64,000 nt of DNA from Rhizobium oryzihabitans (GTDB lineage Bacteria > Pseudomonadota > Alphaproteobacteria > Rhizobiales > Rhizobiaceae): the NCBI RefSeq assembly GCF_010669145.1, contig NZ_CP048635.1, forward strand, positions 682,001 to 746,000. The letters run 5' to 3'. Position numbers and translations under genes: made by a program. Below, one piece after another: positions 28,405 to 38,370 of the stretch (its first letter is position 1; each line of letters opens with the position of its first letter). The notes beneath the pieces are model-generated. The model was not told where the DNA came from. It saw only the letters and a list, made by a program, of their open reading frames with translations, and made no database searches.

Positions 28405-29052
28405 ATGGAAACTTCTCTCTATCAACCTGTGAAAGCCTTTCTCGAAAAGGCTGGCTATGTGGTCAAGGGAGAGGTCGGCAATTGTGATCTCGTTGGTTTA
28501 AGTGACGGTGACCCACCCGTCGTCGTGATTTGCGAACTGAAACTGGCTTTCAATCTCGAGCTGATCCTTCAGGCGGTTGATCGCGGATCGATCTCTGACG
28601 AAGTCTGGATCGCAGCGAAAATGTCCGCCCGAGGGAAAGGACGGGAGACCGATAAACGTTATCGAGACCTTTGTCGTCGTCTGGGGATTGGAATGCTTGG
28701 GGTATCGGAAGACGGTCACGTCAATATCATCGTGAGCTCTGTTTCTCCCATGCCTCGAACAAATCCCAAACGACGGTCGCGGCTTATACGCGAACACCAG
28801 AAGCGCAGGGGTGATCCGGCGCTTGGTGGCAGCACGCGTACGCCGCTCATGACGGCATATCGCCAGCAGGCGCTTGGATGTGCGAAAGCCTTGGCTCAGG
28901 GGCCACTGCGCGTGCGTGATGTGAGGCTGGACGTCCCTGATGCGGGCAAAATACTGCTCTCAAATGTATATGGCTGGTTTGAGAGGCTTGACCGTGGGGT
29001 CTATGGTCTGACCGATGCTGGCCGCGAAGCGGTGGTGCGTTGGCCGACATAA
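28405..29052 (+). CDS. DUF2161 family protein (PD-(D/E)xK nuclease-like fold)
   Basis: 215 residues. METSLYQPVKAFLEKAGYVVKG is the family N-terminus; GNCDLVGL followed by VVVICELKLAF supplies the D...ExK arrangement typical of restriction-endonuclease-like folds. The C-terminal half (TPLMTAYRQQALGCAKAL, then RVRDVR and VYGWFERLDRGVYGLT) looks like a winged-helix module. Biological role unknown; members are common in rhizobia. Start taken at 28405; the frame upstream is open but not conserved in appearance. Confidence 0.8.
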   Translation: METSLYQPVKAFLEKAGYVVKGEVGNCDLVGLSDGDPPVVVICELKLAFNLELILQAVDRGSISDEVWIAAKMSARGKGRETDKRYRDLCRRLGIGMLGVSEDGHVNIIVSSVSPMPRTNPKRRSRLIREHQKRRGDPALGGSTRTPLMTAYRQQALGCAKALAQGPLRVRDVRLDVPDAGKILLSNVYGWFERLDRGVYGLTDAGREAVVRWPT

Positions 29053-29172
29053 GCGCCGCACCTCAAAGAGCACACCACCTTGGCTATTCAAACCTGAGCC
29101 ACGAGACACCTTGAACAAGCTTGCCCCCGCGGGAGCAAGCCTTTCACTGCCAGCCAATCTTTTTCCGCCTGC

Positions 29173-29454
29173 CTACACCGCCACCGGCGTAATCCAGCGC
29201 GGATCGGCACTTCCTGCGCTATCCACCACCGCTTCGACGAAAGCCACGCCCTTCAGCCCGTCATGGGCAAGCGGGATGTTGCGGCCGATGGCATCAGGCT
29301 CGCGTCCTGCCTTGCGGGCGCGGATAGCTTCCGCGAAACCGGCATAGAGATTGGCAAAGGCTTCCAGATATCCTTCCGGGTGTCCGGGCGGGGTGCGGGT
29401 GCGGGCTTTGGCATCTTCGGAAAGGTCATCCGCGCCGCGTTTGATGGTCTGCAA
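29173..29454 (-). pseudogene. C-terminal remnant of a Gfo/Idh/MocA-family oxidoreductase
   Basis: The minus-strand frame reads PPGHPEGYLEAFANLY then AGFAEAIRARKAGRE and ends near PRWITPVAV, which is the characteristic C-terminus of sugar/inositol dehydrogenases of the Gfo/Idh/MocA family. The NAD-binding N-terminal two thirds are absent. At its upstream edge (about 29454) it joins abruptly to a fragment of an unrelated gene, so a deletion fused two parts of a former sugar-utilisation locus. Not expected to be functional. Confidence 0.7.
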
Positions 29455-29566
29455 ACGTCCTTCTTGCCGACACCGGACGATTTCAACGCCTGGATCGCGC
29501 CGAGCGCCATCTCGTCGTTATTTCCGAGTACGATGGTCGGCTTGGCGGCCGGCGTTTTCCGGGCGC
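29455..29566 (-). pseudogene. Fragment of a sugar ABC transporter substrate-binding protein
   Basis: One minus-strand frame reads KPTIVLGNNDEMALGAIQAL then KSSGVGKKDV, a typical periplasmic sugar-binding (RbsB-like) segment, about 35 residues long. A stop codon lies just upstream in this frame and the downstream end runs directly into the Gfo/Idh/MocA remnant. The remaining 210 bases to pbpC contain no gene that I can support. Confidence 0.55.
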
Positions 29567-29778
29567 AGTTTCAACACAACGGGATGAAACGGGATTCGCA
29601 ACAAAAATTGCAGAATTTCGGCTTGGACCAACTTACGGATGAGGTTGCTGGACCAATGAACCAGAGAAGAACAAAGGCCCAGCCTCCGCAGCTTCGCAGG
29701 CCGCGCCATCCGGTGGTTTTAAATTGGGAAGAATGGCGAGCACGAAACCGCTTATTGCGGCAGGCGCACCCTAAAAAC

Positions 29779-31857
29779 TCACTCGATGAAAACCCGCACG
29801 CTCGAAGCGCGGCCATCGGCGTCGATCACCGTCAGCGTCGAAAATCCCTGCCCCTCCGGCCGCCATTCGCTGTTGCGGCGAAGGGAGACATCCGGCAGGG
29901 GCATGCCGTTGGCGAGCCAGCGGAAAGGCGCACGCCCGCCCTGCAGCTTCAACACCAGCGGCGAAATGCCCGACTGGCTGGAAAGCTCGACCCTTGCCCC
30001 TTCCGGCGGATAAACGATGCGCGGGGCGCTTTCCCGTTTCGAGGCGGAAAGCAGGCCACTTGCGGTCAGGGTGAAACGTCGCTGGTTGGCGGGAAGGTCG
30101 CTCACGGCAACCCGCGCAACACCGGAAGGTGCGGCCGGCATCGGCGTGATCGCCACGCCGGACTTCTCGAAGGCCTCGAACAGGATCGGGGCGGCCGTCG
30201 CATAACCGGCGATGCCCGGAACCGCACCATTGTCGGCACGCCCGACCCAGATGCCGACCACATGCCGCCCGTCATAACCCACCGACCATGCATCGCGGTA
30301 ACCGTAGCTGGTGCCGGTCTTGTAGGCGATGCCGCGCTGCTTCATGCCGAGCGGCGGCAGCACGCCGGACAGGATGTCGGAGACGTTCCAGATCGCGGCA
30401 TCGGAAAACAGCCGGTCACCGCCGAGCCGTTCCGGGGTGGAGCGGACGCCATCCCCGAGCCGCACGGGCTCACTGCCGCCAGCAAGTCCCGCATAAAGCT
30501 GCACCAGATCCACCAGCGAAATACCCGCGCCACCAAGCGCGATGGCGAGCCCCGGCGCCTCGTTTGCGGGAAGCACGAGCCTCACGCCCGCCCGCCGGAA
30601 ACGCACCATCAGCGCAGACGGGCTGACCGCATCCAGAAGTTTGACGGCGGGCACGTTGAGCGACAGTTGCAGCGCCTGCCTGATGCTGACATCGCCCTGA
30701 TAATGCATGTCGAAATTGCGCGGGCGATAACCGGAAAAATCAGCCGGGCGATCCTCGATGATGGTTTCCTGCCCGACAAGACCGTCTTCGAAGGCGAGGC
30801 CATAAATGAAAGGCTTGAGGGTGGACCCCGGCGAGCGCACGGCCCGGCTCATCTCCACGAAACCGCGCCTTGCCGTATCGAGATAATCCGCCGAGCCCAC
30901 CTCCGCCAGAATGTCGCCGGTCTGCGCGTCGGCCATGACGATGGCGACGGAGACCCTGTCTCCCAGCTTTTCCGCCGCATGGCGGGCCACATCTTCCAGT
31001 TCCCGCTGGATTGGCAGTTTCAGCGTGGAATGCACCTCAGTAACATTTGGAAATTTCGCCCGCGCGGCAACGGCCATATGCGGCGCATAGGATGGCAGAT
31101 CCCGCCGGCTGGCGGGCACGCCCGCAAGACCCGACCTTTCCGCCTCCCCTTCCCCCACCACACGCTCGACGGCAAGGCGTTGCAACACGCGCTCCCGCGC
31201 CTGCCTTGCCGCATCCGGGAAACGGTCCGGACGGCGCTTTTCCGGCAATTGCGGCAGCGCCACGAGCAGGGCGGCCTCGGCCGTATCGAGCCGCGCAGGT
31301 TCCTTGCCGAACCAGGCGAGGCCTGCGGCGCGAATGCCTTCGAGATTGCCGCCATAGGGCGCGATATTCAGATAAAGATCGAGAATCTCCGCCTTGCTGA
31401 GCCGTCTTTCGATCTGGAGCGCACGTGCGGCCTGCAAAAATTTCGCCGAAAACGACCGGTCGGCACGCGGTTCGATCAACCGCGCCACCTGCATGGAGAG
31501 CGTCGATGCGCCGGAGACAATCCGGCCGTTGCTCGCCAGTTGCCAGGCGGAGCGCAGCAGTGCCCACGGGTCGACGCCGTGATGCTCATAGAAACGCTGA
31601 TCCTCATAAGCGACCAGCATGCGCAGAAATTGCGGATCGACCTCGGCGGCGGTGGTTTTCAGCCGCCAGCGGCCATCCGGTGTCGCGAAGGCGCGCAGCA
31701 GCCGGCCGTCGCGGTCCAGCACCTCGAAGGACCGCTGCCGAGCGGCGTCCAGCGGTGGCGGATAGGCCTTGTCCAGCGCATCGAGGCCGAAGGCCGCGCC
31801 GCCTAAAAGCAGCGCGGCCGACACGATGCCGAAGATGATCGCCTTTTTCCGCCTCAT
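29779..31857 (-). CDS. pbpC: Penicillin-binding protein 1C
   Basis: Bifunctional class A PBP: glycosyltransferase plus transpeptidase, acting in the periplasm. 692 residues. An N-terminal anchor (IIFGIVSAALLLGGAAFG) precedes the GT51 domain (YEDQRFYEHHGVDPWALLRS and GASTLSMQVARL). The transpeptidase has SxxK in SPGSTLKPFIYG, SLNVP and KTGTSYGYRDAW. The C-terminal BiPBP_C domain (about 590-692) is typical of PBP1C. Its ATG overlaps the stop of the alpha-2-macroglobulin gene; this gene pair is widespread and thought to link protease trapping to cell-wall repair. Confidence 0.94.
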   Translation of the reverse strand: MRRKKAIIFGIVSAALLLGGAAFGLDALDKAYPPPLDAARQRSFEVLDRDGRLLRAFATPDGRWRLKTTAAEVDPQFLRMLVAYEDQRFYEHHGVDPWALLRSAWQLASNGRIVSGASTLSMQVARLIEPRADRSFSAKFLQAARALQIERRLSKAEILDLYLNIAPYGGNLEGIRAAGLAWFGKEPARLDTAEAALLVALPQLPEKRRPDRFPDAARQARERVLQRLAVERVVGEGEAERSGLAGVPASRRDLPSYAPHMAVAARAKFPNVTEVHSTLKLPIQRELEDVARHAAEKLGDRVSVAIVMADAQTGDILAEVGSADYLDTARRGFVEMSRAVRSPGSTLKPFIYGLAFEDGLVGQETIIEDRPADFSGYRPRNFDMHYQGDVSIRQALQLSLNVPAVKLLDAVSPSALMVRFRRAGVRLVLPANEAPGLAIALGGAGISLVDLVQLYAGLAGGSEPVRLGDGVRSTPERLGGDRLFSDAAIWNVSDILSGVLPPLGMKQRGIAYKTGTSYGYRDAWSVGYDGRHVVGIWVGRADNGAVPGIAGYATAAPILFEAFEKSGVAITPMPAAPSGVARVAVSDLPANQRRFTLTASGLLSASKRESAPRIVYPPEGARVELSSQSGISPLVLKLQGGRAPFRWLANGMPLPDVSLRRNSEWRPEGQGFSTLTVIDADGRASSVRVFIE

Positions 31858-33530
31858 GGGGTTGCCGAACGCACCTCCATGCGGCCCGTTGCCGTGCGGG
31901 CGGCAAATTGCGGCCGGTACATATCTTCCACCGACGCTGCCGGATGATCATAGGTGCCGGGGGTAACCGCGCGCACCACATAGGCGAGCGTAATTTCCGA
32001 ACTGTCACCGGCTGAGCGGTCGAAGGCCGCAACGAACCGGTCATAGCGGAATTCGGTATGCGCGGCTTCCGTTTCCGGCAACCAGTCGAAATTCGAAAGG
32101 GCTGCAGAATTGACGAGGCTCGGATTGTCGATCTCGAAACCGGAAGGCAGAAGGTCGGTTACCAGAATACGCGACTGCCAGTTATTTTGCGGCACGACAT
32201 TCAGCACGACCACATAACGCTCGTTCTGCGCCACCTCGCTCGGGTTCACTTCCTCGCCATCCATCGAATAGTAGGTGCGGGTGATGGTGAAGCCCTCGCC
32301 ACCGGCGGCAAGCGGCTGCGCCGGCGGTGCGACCGTGGTGACGACAGCCGTGACGGGATCGGCCGAAGCATTGGCGATTTTTAAAGGAGCGGCCAGCAAT
32401 TCGTCGCCGCTCATCCGCTTGCCGAAGCCGCCGGTCTGCAAATCGCCGTTCACATCGAGGCGGATATCCTTGTCCTCACCTTTGACGGCGCGGGCAGCAA
32501 GCAGCATCCATGCCTGTTCCTGGGTGCTGGTATAGGGTTTCTTTTCCCATTCCTTCGCCACCGCACCGGCAAGCTGCGGCACAACGGCCGGAACCGGGCG
32601 GCTTTCCGCCGCAAGCGCCAGAGTCGCCGCGCCATCACGCAGGGCGGAACCATAATCCGCCCTTGCGAAGCTCACATTGGTGGCACGGCTCGCCATATCG
32701 AGCGACGCGCCAAACACAGCCTTCGAGCGGGCCTGATCGCCATAAAGCGAGAGTGCTGCGGCAACCTGCGCCTTGGCAAGCGGCGTCGGGAAATCGCCAA
32801 GCGCCGTATCCGCGTAATAACGAAGATCGTTGATCGCCGCCTTGCGGTTACGCGCCAGCACATAGAGCGAATAGGCGATCTCGTTGCCGCGGTCCTTGAC
32901 GTTGCTGTCATAGGAAAGGCCGTTCTGCAGGTTGTTCAGCGCCTGCACCATGGCCTGTTCGGGAACGTCGTAATTCTGCTCGCGCGCCCTTGTCAGGAAG
33001 TCGCTGATATAGGCATCGAGCCACAGATCACCATAACCGGGCGACCAGAGGCCGAAACTGCCGGAACTCGACTGGAAGGAGAGCACCCGGTAGATCGCCT
33101 CCTGCACGCGCCGGTGGGTATCGGGGTCTTCGGCCATGCCGCTATCCTTCGTCATTTCCGAAAGATAAAGCAGCGGCAGGGCGCGGCTCGTCGTCTGCTC
33201 GGCGCAGCCGTAGGGATATTTATCGAGCATCATCACCAGCGCCGGAACATCGAAGGCTGGCGAGCGCGTGACGTTGACGGCGACGGACGAGCCGAGAAGC
33301 ATGCTATCGGCCAGAAGGTCGCCATTGATCGTCAGACTGCTATTGGGCGCAATCTTGATCTCACGCCGCGTCGTGACCGGCAGAACGGCCGGGCGCACCG
33401 GAACGTTCAGAACCTGTTCCAGCGAAATACCGGCAGCATTGGAAACCTTGATGGTGATTGCGCCATTGCCGGGCTGTTCGCCCGTCAAGGGAACGGTCAG
33501 CGAAGACTTGCCCCCTTTTGAAGCGCCAAG
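31854..33530 (-). CDS. Alpha-2-macroglobulin family protein, 3' part (frameshifted)
   Basis: C-terminal portion of the bacterial alpha-2-macroglobulin encoded further upstream at 33497-37309. In this frame the protein resumes as GGKSSLTVPLTGEQPGNG. It carries the thioester site in YPYGCAEQTTSRAL (CxEQ), the helical thioester-containing domain and the receptor-binding-like C-terminus ending at 31854. The open frame extends upstream to 33998, but the extra sequence is an out-of-frame reading of the 5' part. Together the parts make about 1,800 residues, the family's usual size. Its stop overlaps the pbpC start. Confidence 0.85.
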   Translation of the reverse strand, partial: LGASKGGKSSLTVPLTGEQPGNGAITIKVSNAAGISLEQVLNVPVRPAVLPVTTRREIKIAPNSSLTINGDLLADSMLLGSSVAVNVTRSPAFDVPALVMMLDKYPYGCAEQTTSRALPLLYLSEMTKDSGMAEDPDTHRRVQEAIYRVLSFQSSSGSFGLWSPGYGDLWLDAYISDFLTRAREQNYDVPEQAMVQALNNLQNGLSYDSNVKDRGNEIAYSLYVLARNRKAAINDLRYYADTALGDFPTPLAKAQVAAALSLYGDQARSKAVFGASLDMASRATNVSFARADYGSALRDGAATLALAAESRPVPAVVPQLAGAVAKEWEKKPYTSTQEQAWMLLAARAVKGEDKDIRLDVNGDLQTGGFGKRMSGDELLAAPLKIANASADPVTAVVTTVAPPAQPLAAGGEGFTITRTYYSMDGEEVNPSEVAQNERYVVVLNVVPQNNWQSRILVTDLLPSGFEIDNPSLVNSAALSNFDWLPETEAAHTEFRYDRFVAAFDRSAGDSSEITLAYVVRAVTPGTYDHPAASVEDMYRPQFAARTATGRMEVRSATP

Positions 33531-36500
33531 GTCTGCGACATCTCGCCCTGATCGACCGTCAGGGCCGTGTTGCTCGTCACATCCAGCCGGTAGTCGCCGG
33601 CCTCGCCATCGGTATTGGCGATATCGAGCCGCAATTGCGAGACATCGCCGGGCGCAAGGAACTTCGGAGCACTGGCGGTGACCACAACGGGATCGCGGAT
33701 GACCGCATCGGAGACAGCGTGTCCCACGCCCGTCTTTGTCCAGGCGACAGCCATGATGCGCGCCGTGCCGTTGAACTGCGGAATGTCGAAGCTCACGGTC
33801 GCCTTGCCATCCGCATCCAGTTCGACAGGTCCCGAGAAGAAGGCCACGAGCTTTTCGGTGGGCGGGCTGCCCTGCAATGCTGCGCCCCCGCCATCGCCGC
33901 CCGTGCGCAGGCGGCCGGTAGCGCCAAGCGAACCGTCGATCAGGCGGCCATAGAGGTCGCGGATCTCCAGACCAAGCCGGCGCTGGCCGAAATACCATTC
34001 ATCCGGCTTCGGCGGCTCATAGCGGGTAAGGTTCAATATGCCGACATCCACCGCCGCGACGATGGCATAGGCCTTTTCGCCCACGCCCGCACCGGCGACG
34101 CTGATGGGGATTTCAAGCGGCTGGCGCGGCAGCGTCTTCTGCGGCGCGCCAAGTGTCACGGCAAGCTTGCGCTCGGCCGGATCGACGGCAAGCCACTTGA
34201 TGCCGATGGCGCGCATCGGCATACGGCTTTCCTGCGCATCGCCCGGGCGGAACAGCGTGGCCGTGACATAGGCACCCGCGCCCCATTCCTCGGTGACCGG
34301 AATGTCGATTTCGCCGCCATCCTCGCCGATCTCAGCATTCTGCACTGAAATCAGCTTCTCGGAACCGGAGGTGACCATCAGCTGACCGGCAAAACGCGAC
34401 GACACCTTGAGTTTCGCGGTATCACCGATCTTGTAGCTATGTTTGTCCAGCGCGATTTCCAGCGCATCCGGCGTTTCTGTCGAGCTTGCCTCGACGTAGA
34501 AACCGGCATCGAATTCGACGCTGGAAACCGGGGCGCCATTGCCGGCACCTTCCACTTCCAGCCGGTAACGGCCCCAGGTGACGGGCACGGAAATCTCTGC
34601 GCCATTGGCATCGACGGAAAGCGTGCCTGTTTCGGTCTGTTTGGTATATTCCACCGGCTCGTAACGCCAGGAATTGCCCTGACGATACCATTGATAGTTT
34701 CGCTCGACCTTGATGAGTTTCCAGTTGAGACCGCTCATCGCCTGTTTCGTGCCATCGGCTGAGACGCCGACGATGTGGAAACGACCGACGGAATTCTGCG
34801 CGAGATCACCCGAAAATTGCGGCTTGATGCCGATCATCGACGCCTGCGCCTTCACCGGCAGCGTCAGCGAGCGTTCCACGGCGCGGCCGCCGGCCTCACG
34901 CATGCGCACGGTGATATTGGCCGAAAGCAGCTGCGTCGTGGACGGAAGATCGGTCAGATCGACATTGAAGCTCACCTTGCCTTCTTCGTCCAGCGCTGGC
35001 AGGTCGGCAAGCGTGGTGCGGTTTTCCTCTTCGCTTTCCTCATCGGCCAGACCGAAGAAATACCCCTCGAAATCGGCGCTCGTGCGGGTCGGCTTGACGG
35101 CAACCTCGCCTTCCAGCGTCAGGCCTGCGGCGGGCGCGCCGTAGAGATAACGGCCATCGACATCGATTGCCGTTTCGGCACCCGGCTCGATCTGTTTCAC
35201 CTTGCTGGACAGATCAAATTCCGTGCGATCAGGCACGAAATCATCGACCAGAAAGCTCTTTTCACTGATCGCAGCCGTTTTTGGGTCGGTGTGGATGCGC
35301 AGCGTCCAGGTGCCGCGCATGGCATTTGCCTGCAATGGCAGATCAACCGCATGGCCGCCCAGCGCCTTGCCATCACTGACGAAACGCCGGTCCTCGACGC
35401 CATCCGGGCGCGAGAAGATGAAGGTCAGCGGCAAATCCTCGATCGCCTTGCCGTCGACATCGCGCGCAAGAGCGGCCGCATGCACGGTCTCGCCGGCGCG
35501 GTAGATGCCACGCTCGGTCCAGCTGAACACGTCGATGGCGCCGGGGGCAGCGCGCCCCGTCACGCCACGATCGGAGAGATCGAAGCCGGCACGCGTCATG
35601 TCCAGGAAGACATAATCCTTGTCGCCGTTGCGCGCCGTGAGGATGGCGGGCGCCTGTGCCGCCGTGCCGCGCATGAGGCCCGCCGAAAACACTGCCCTGC
35701 CATCCGCATCCGTCTTTGCGGTTCCGAGCACTTCGTTATTCTTGGCAAGCAGCTGCAAATCCACATCTGCCAGTGGTTCGGCACTGCCAAGCGCGCGGAC
35801 GAAGACGTTCAGACCATCGGTCCCGGCATAGGTGGTGATGCCGGTATCGGACACGAGGAACCATTGCGTGGCGCGGGAATCCCAAGTCTCCGGTGCGGTG
35901 CCGGGCGGAACCGCGGTCAGCACATAGATGCCGGGTTTACGCTCCGGCAGGGCCTCATCCACCGGAAAGCTCGTCACCACATCCTTGTTGAGGTCGGGCT
36001 GGATGTCTATCGCGCCCTGCCAGACCAGTTCGCCGATTTCGTTTTCAATGCGGTCGGCATTATAACCGTCCATCTGCGTCAGAAACTGCGAATTGGTGAG
36101 AAGCGCTGTGATGTTGCGGTCACCGACGCGGTAAAGCTTCAGGTTGGCCTGGTCGGCATTGACCGAAACGATGGGAATGCCGCGACGCGCCGTGCCTGGC
36201 AGGACGAAGTTCTCGCCGGTAAAGCGCACACTCGCTGCGCGGTCGCGCACGTAAATATCGAGATTGACCTGCTTTTCCAGCGGCTCTTCCACCGAGGACG
36301 GCAGGCCGGCGCGAAACGCGATCTTGTAGCGTTGGCCATGCGTCAACCCCTCGACGCAAATCTCGCTGCCCTTCGCCTCGATGGCCTTGGGTGCGGTTCC
36401 GTCCAGCGTGACGAAGGAGGAATAATCGACGCCATTCTTTACCAGCGGTTCGGAGAACTGCACGCAGGCGCGCGGGCTGACGCTATCCGTATCGATCGTA

Positions 36501-37309
36501 TTGTTGATGACGCGAAAACCCTGGCGCGTGCGCAGATCGGCATAGGCCGCCTTTGTCTGGGGATTATCGGAAAGCGTGAGGCTTTCCTTGTAAGCGCTGA
36601 GTGCCGCGCGATAATTCTGGGTCTTTTCGAAAGCCTGCGCCAGCCGGTTCAGCGCCTCGGTGCGGGCGCTGACCGTGCGGCTTAGCTGATAGGCGTTGAT
36701 GGCAGCGGAAGCGGCCTGGCCAGCGATCGCATAATTATCGCTGACCTGCGCCGCCTTCTGCGAAAGCTCCGCCCACAGCGCGCCGTCATCGGGCGAGATC
36801 GCGAGAGCCGCCTTATAGGTTTCGACCGCATCCGGAATATTGCCCGCCGCTGCCTGTTGTCTTGCCGTTTGAAGCAGGCTTTCCAGCCCGCCTTCGCCCT
36901 GTCCCGCGTTTGCCGCAAGGCCCGTTTTCAACCGGCGCGCTTCCTGCTGCAGGCTATCCGTGACGAAGGACAGGCGTTGCGGCGCGCCGATATCGGCCTC
37001 AGCCGCCACTTCCACGATCTTGCCGGCAACCGCGCCGGGAAAGGCATTCAGCTGATTGAAATCCGACTTGAGAAAACACCATTTCACCTTGGGATTGTAG
37101 GTGAAGGCCTTGCAGGCGGTATCGCCAACGCAAATATCGCCGCATTGCTCCAGCGAGACATTCTGTTCTGTTCTGAGATCGAAGCCGAAATAATCACCGT
37201 TTTGGGTGGTGACGACCTTGCGGGAAGGCTCCGCCGCCGCGGCTGGAAGAAAAGCAATGGCGGTTGAGACCGCAACCAACGAGATCCGGACGAGCGCGCG
37301 CAACGACAT
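33497..37309 (-). CDS. Alpha-2-macroglobulin family protein, 5' part (frameshifted)
   Basis: Periplasmic protease-trap homologue (YfhM-like, large form). It begins with a signal peptide (MSLRALVRISLVAV to PAAAAEP), start at 37309 behind GGGGAG. An N-terminal PAN/apple-like cysteine segment (EQCGDICVGDTACKAFTYN) is followed by a tetratricopeptide-like region (about 140-270), then MG and bait domains. The frame ends prematurely after MSQTLALQKG: the C run at 33511-33515 appears one base short; six would restore QKGGKSSLTVPL. Likely one gene of about 5.4 kb, either miscalled here or truly disrupted. Confidence 0.85.
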   Translation of the reverse strand: MSLRALVRISLVAVSTAIAFLPAAAAEPSRKVVTTQNGDYFGFDLRTEQNVSLEQCGDICVGDTACKAFTYNPKVKWCFLKSDFNQLNAFPGAVAGKIVEVAAEADIGAPQRLSFVTDSLQQEARRLKTGLAANAGQGEGGLESLLQTARQQAAAGNIPDAVETYKAALAISPDDGALWAELSQKAAQVSDNYAIAGQAASAAINAYQLSRTVSARTEALNRLAQAFEKTQNYRAALSAYKESLTLSDNPQTKAAYADLRTRQGFRVINNTIDTDSVSPRACVQFSEPLVKNGVDYSSFVTLDGTAPKAIEAKGSEICVEGLTHGQRYKIAFRAGLPSSVEEPLEKQVNLDIYVRDRAASVRFTGENFVLPGTARRGIPIVSVNADQANLKLYRVGDRNITALLTNSQFLTQMDGYNADRIENEIGELVWQGAIDIQPDLNKDVVTSFPVDEALPERKPGIYVLTAVPPGTAPETWDSRATQWFLVSDTGITTYAGTDGLNVFVRALGSAEPLADVDLQLLAKNNEVLGTAKTDADGRAVFSAGLMRGTAAQAPAILTARNGDKDYVFLDMTRAGFDLSDRGVTGRAAPGAIDVFSWTERGIYRAGETVHAAALARDVDGKAIEDLPLTFIFSRPDGVEDRRFVSDGKALGGHAVDLPLQANAMRGTWTLRIHTDPKTAAISEKSFLVDDFVPDRTEFDLSSKVKQIEPGAETAIDVDGRYLYGAPAAGLTLEGEVAVKPTRTSADFEGYFFGLADEESEEENRTTLADLPALDEEGKVSFNVDLTDLPSTTQLLSANITVRMREAGGRAVERSLTLPVKAQASMIGIKPQFSGDLAQNSVGRFHIVGVSADGTKQAMSGLNWKLIKVERNYQWYRQGNSWRYEPVEYTKQTETGTLSVDANGAEISVPVTWGRYRLEVEGAGNGAPVSSVEFDAGFYVEASSTETPDALEIALDKHSYKIGDTAKLKVSSRFAGQLMVTSGSEKLISVQNAEIGEDGGEIDIPVTEEWGAGAYVTATLFRPGDAQESRMPMRAIGIKWLAVDPAERKLAVTLGAPQKTLPRQPLEIPISVAGAGVGEKAYAIVAAVDVGILNLTRYEPPKPDEWYFGQRRLGLEIRDLYGRLIDGSLGATGRLRTGGDGGGAALQGSPPTEKLVAFFSGPVELDADGKATVSFDIPQFNGTARIMAVAWTKTGVGHAVSDAVIRDPVVVTASAPKFLAPGDVSQLRLDIANTDGEAGDYRLDVTSNTALTVDQGEMSQTLALQKGASLR

Positions 37310-37431
37310 CAGTTTTCTCCCCGCAACAGACATGTCGGGCGGGACTCTGGTCAAATCCACGCACGGTTGTCAACGCATCATCGTCAATTTGCGACGCGAC
37401 AATGTGGAGAGACCGGAGGGTCAGGGAAAGG

Positions 37432-37620
37432 TTAGTCTTCGATTTTCCGCGCTTCGGAAATCAGCATGATCGGCACGCCGTCCCGGATCGGGTAGGCAAG
37501 TCTGGCGCTCTCGGAAATGAGTTCGTTGCGGGCCCGGTCGTAGGAAAGCCGTCCCTTCGTCAAAGGGCAGACCAGTAGCTCCAGGAGCTTGGGATCGACA
37601 TTGCTCATCCTGTCGTCCAT
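37432..37620 (-). CDS. Trm112 family protein
   Basis: 62 residues: [24 protein letters not shown] then [24 protein letters not shown], the bacterial Trm112-like (DUF343) signature. Eukaryotic and archaeal relatives activate methyltransferases; bacterial roles are unsettled. Only one cysteine is left from the zinc-ribbon positions of other members, so metal binding is doubtful. Lies 10 bases behind the Lon-N gene, forming the end of an operon with YbbN. Confidence 0.88.
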   Translation of the reverse strand: MDDRMSNVDPKLLELLVCPLTKGRLSYDRARNELISESARLAYPIRDGVPIMLISEARKIED

Positions 37621-37630
37621 GGCGGCGACC

Positions 37631-38323
37631 CTACTGCAGCACGTTGCCGCCCTCGCCCGATCCCTGGGCAAGAACGATTTCGGTGATGGCGATCAATGTT
37701 TCGGCCCGCGTTTTCAGATCGGGTGCTTCCAGCAGCGCCTGCTTTTCGGCCGGCCCGAACGGAGACATCATGGAGAGCGAGTTGACAAGAACACGGTTGC
37801 CCGCCCTCTCCACACTTTCCCAATCCGCCTCCAGCTGGTTGGCATCAAGAAACGCGCGGAACACCCGCAGCAGGTTTTCGCGGTCCACCGCATCCTCATC
37901 ATATTCACCGGAAAGATCGGCGATGAAAGGCGCATGGCGGAAACTGCGATAGGGCTTGCCCGCATCCACCTCTTCCAGCAGGCGGAAACGGCACACACCG
38001 GTGAGCGAGATGATGTAACGGCCATCCCCCGTTTCGGAAAAGGAGGTAATGCGACCAAGGCATCCAACAGCGCTGAGAGGACCACCCTCAAGCCCCGCCT
38101 CCATGACATTGAGGGCAGGCTGCACCATGCCGATGACACGGTGGCCAGCCAGCGCCATATCGATCATGGCGAGATATCTGGGCTCGAAGACATTGAGCGG
38201 AAGATGGCCTTCCGGCAGAAGCAGGGCGCCAGGCAATGGAAAGACCGGCACGGTTTCCGGCAGGTCGTCGTTCTTCACATATCTCGCATTTCCGACATGC
38301 ATGGGATCAAGCCCCCTGTTCAC
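37631..38323 (-). CDS. Lon N-terminal (substrate-binding) domain protein
   Basis: 230 residues consisting only of a LON substrate-binding domain: [20 protein letters not shown] and [16 protein letters not shown] are the family start, with [20 protein letters not shown] and [13 protein letters not shown] inside. No AAA+ or protease domain, so not a protease itself. Sits between the thioredoxin-like YbbN gene and the Trm112 gene, an arrangement common in alphaproteobacteria and suggestive of protein quality control. An internal ATG at 38302 is an alternative start. Confidence 0.88.
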   Translation of the reverse strand: MNRGLDPMHVGNARYVKNDDLPETVPVFPLPGALLLPEGHLPLNVFEPRYLAMIDMALAGHRVIGMVQPALNVMEAGLEGGPLSAVGCLGRITSFSETGDGRYIISLTGVCRFRLLEEVDAGKPYRSFRHAPFIADLSGEYDEDAVDRENLLRVFRAFLDANQLEADWESVERAGNRVLVNSLSMMSPFGPAEKQALLEAPDLKTRAETLIAITEIVLAQGSGEGGNVLQ

Positions 38324-38370
38324 TGCTGCCCGGCGGGCGGATCAACCGCTATTGCCGGGATATGCCCGCA

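Noticed and set aside
29263..31806. 847-codon plus-strand open frame opposite pbpC
   Set aside because: Antisense shadow of a GC-rich gene: translation is R/H/G-rich with no motif, while the minus strand encodes an intact PBP1C.
34775..36685. 636-codon plus-strand frame opposite alpha-2-macroglobulin
   Set aside because: Antisense shadow; composition atypical and no recognisable domain.
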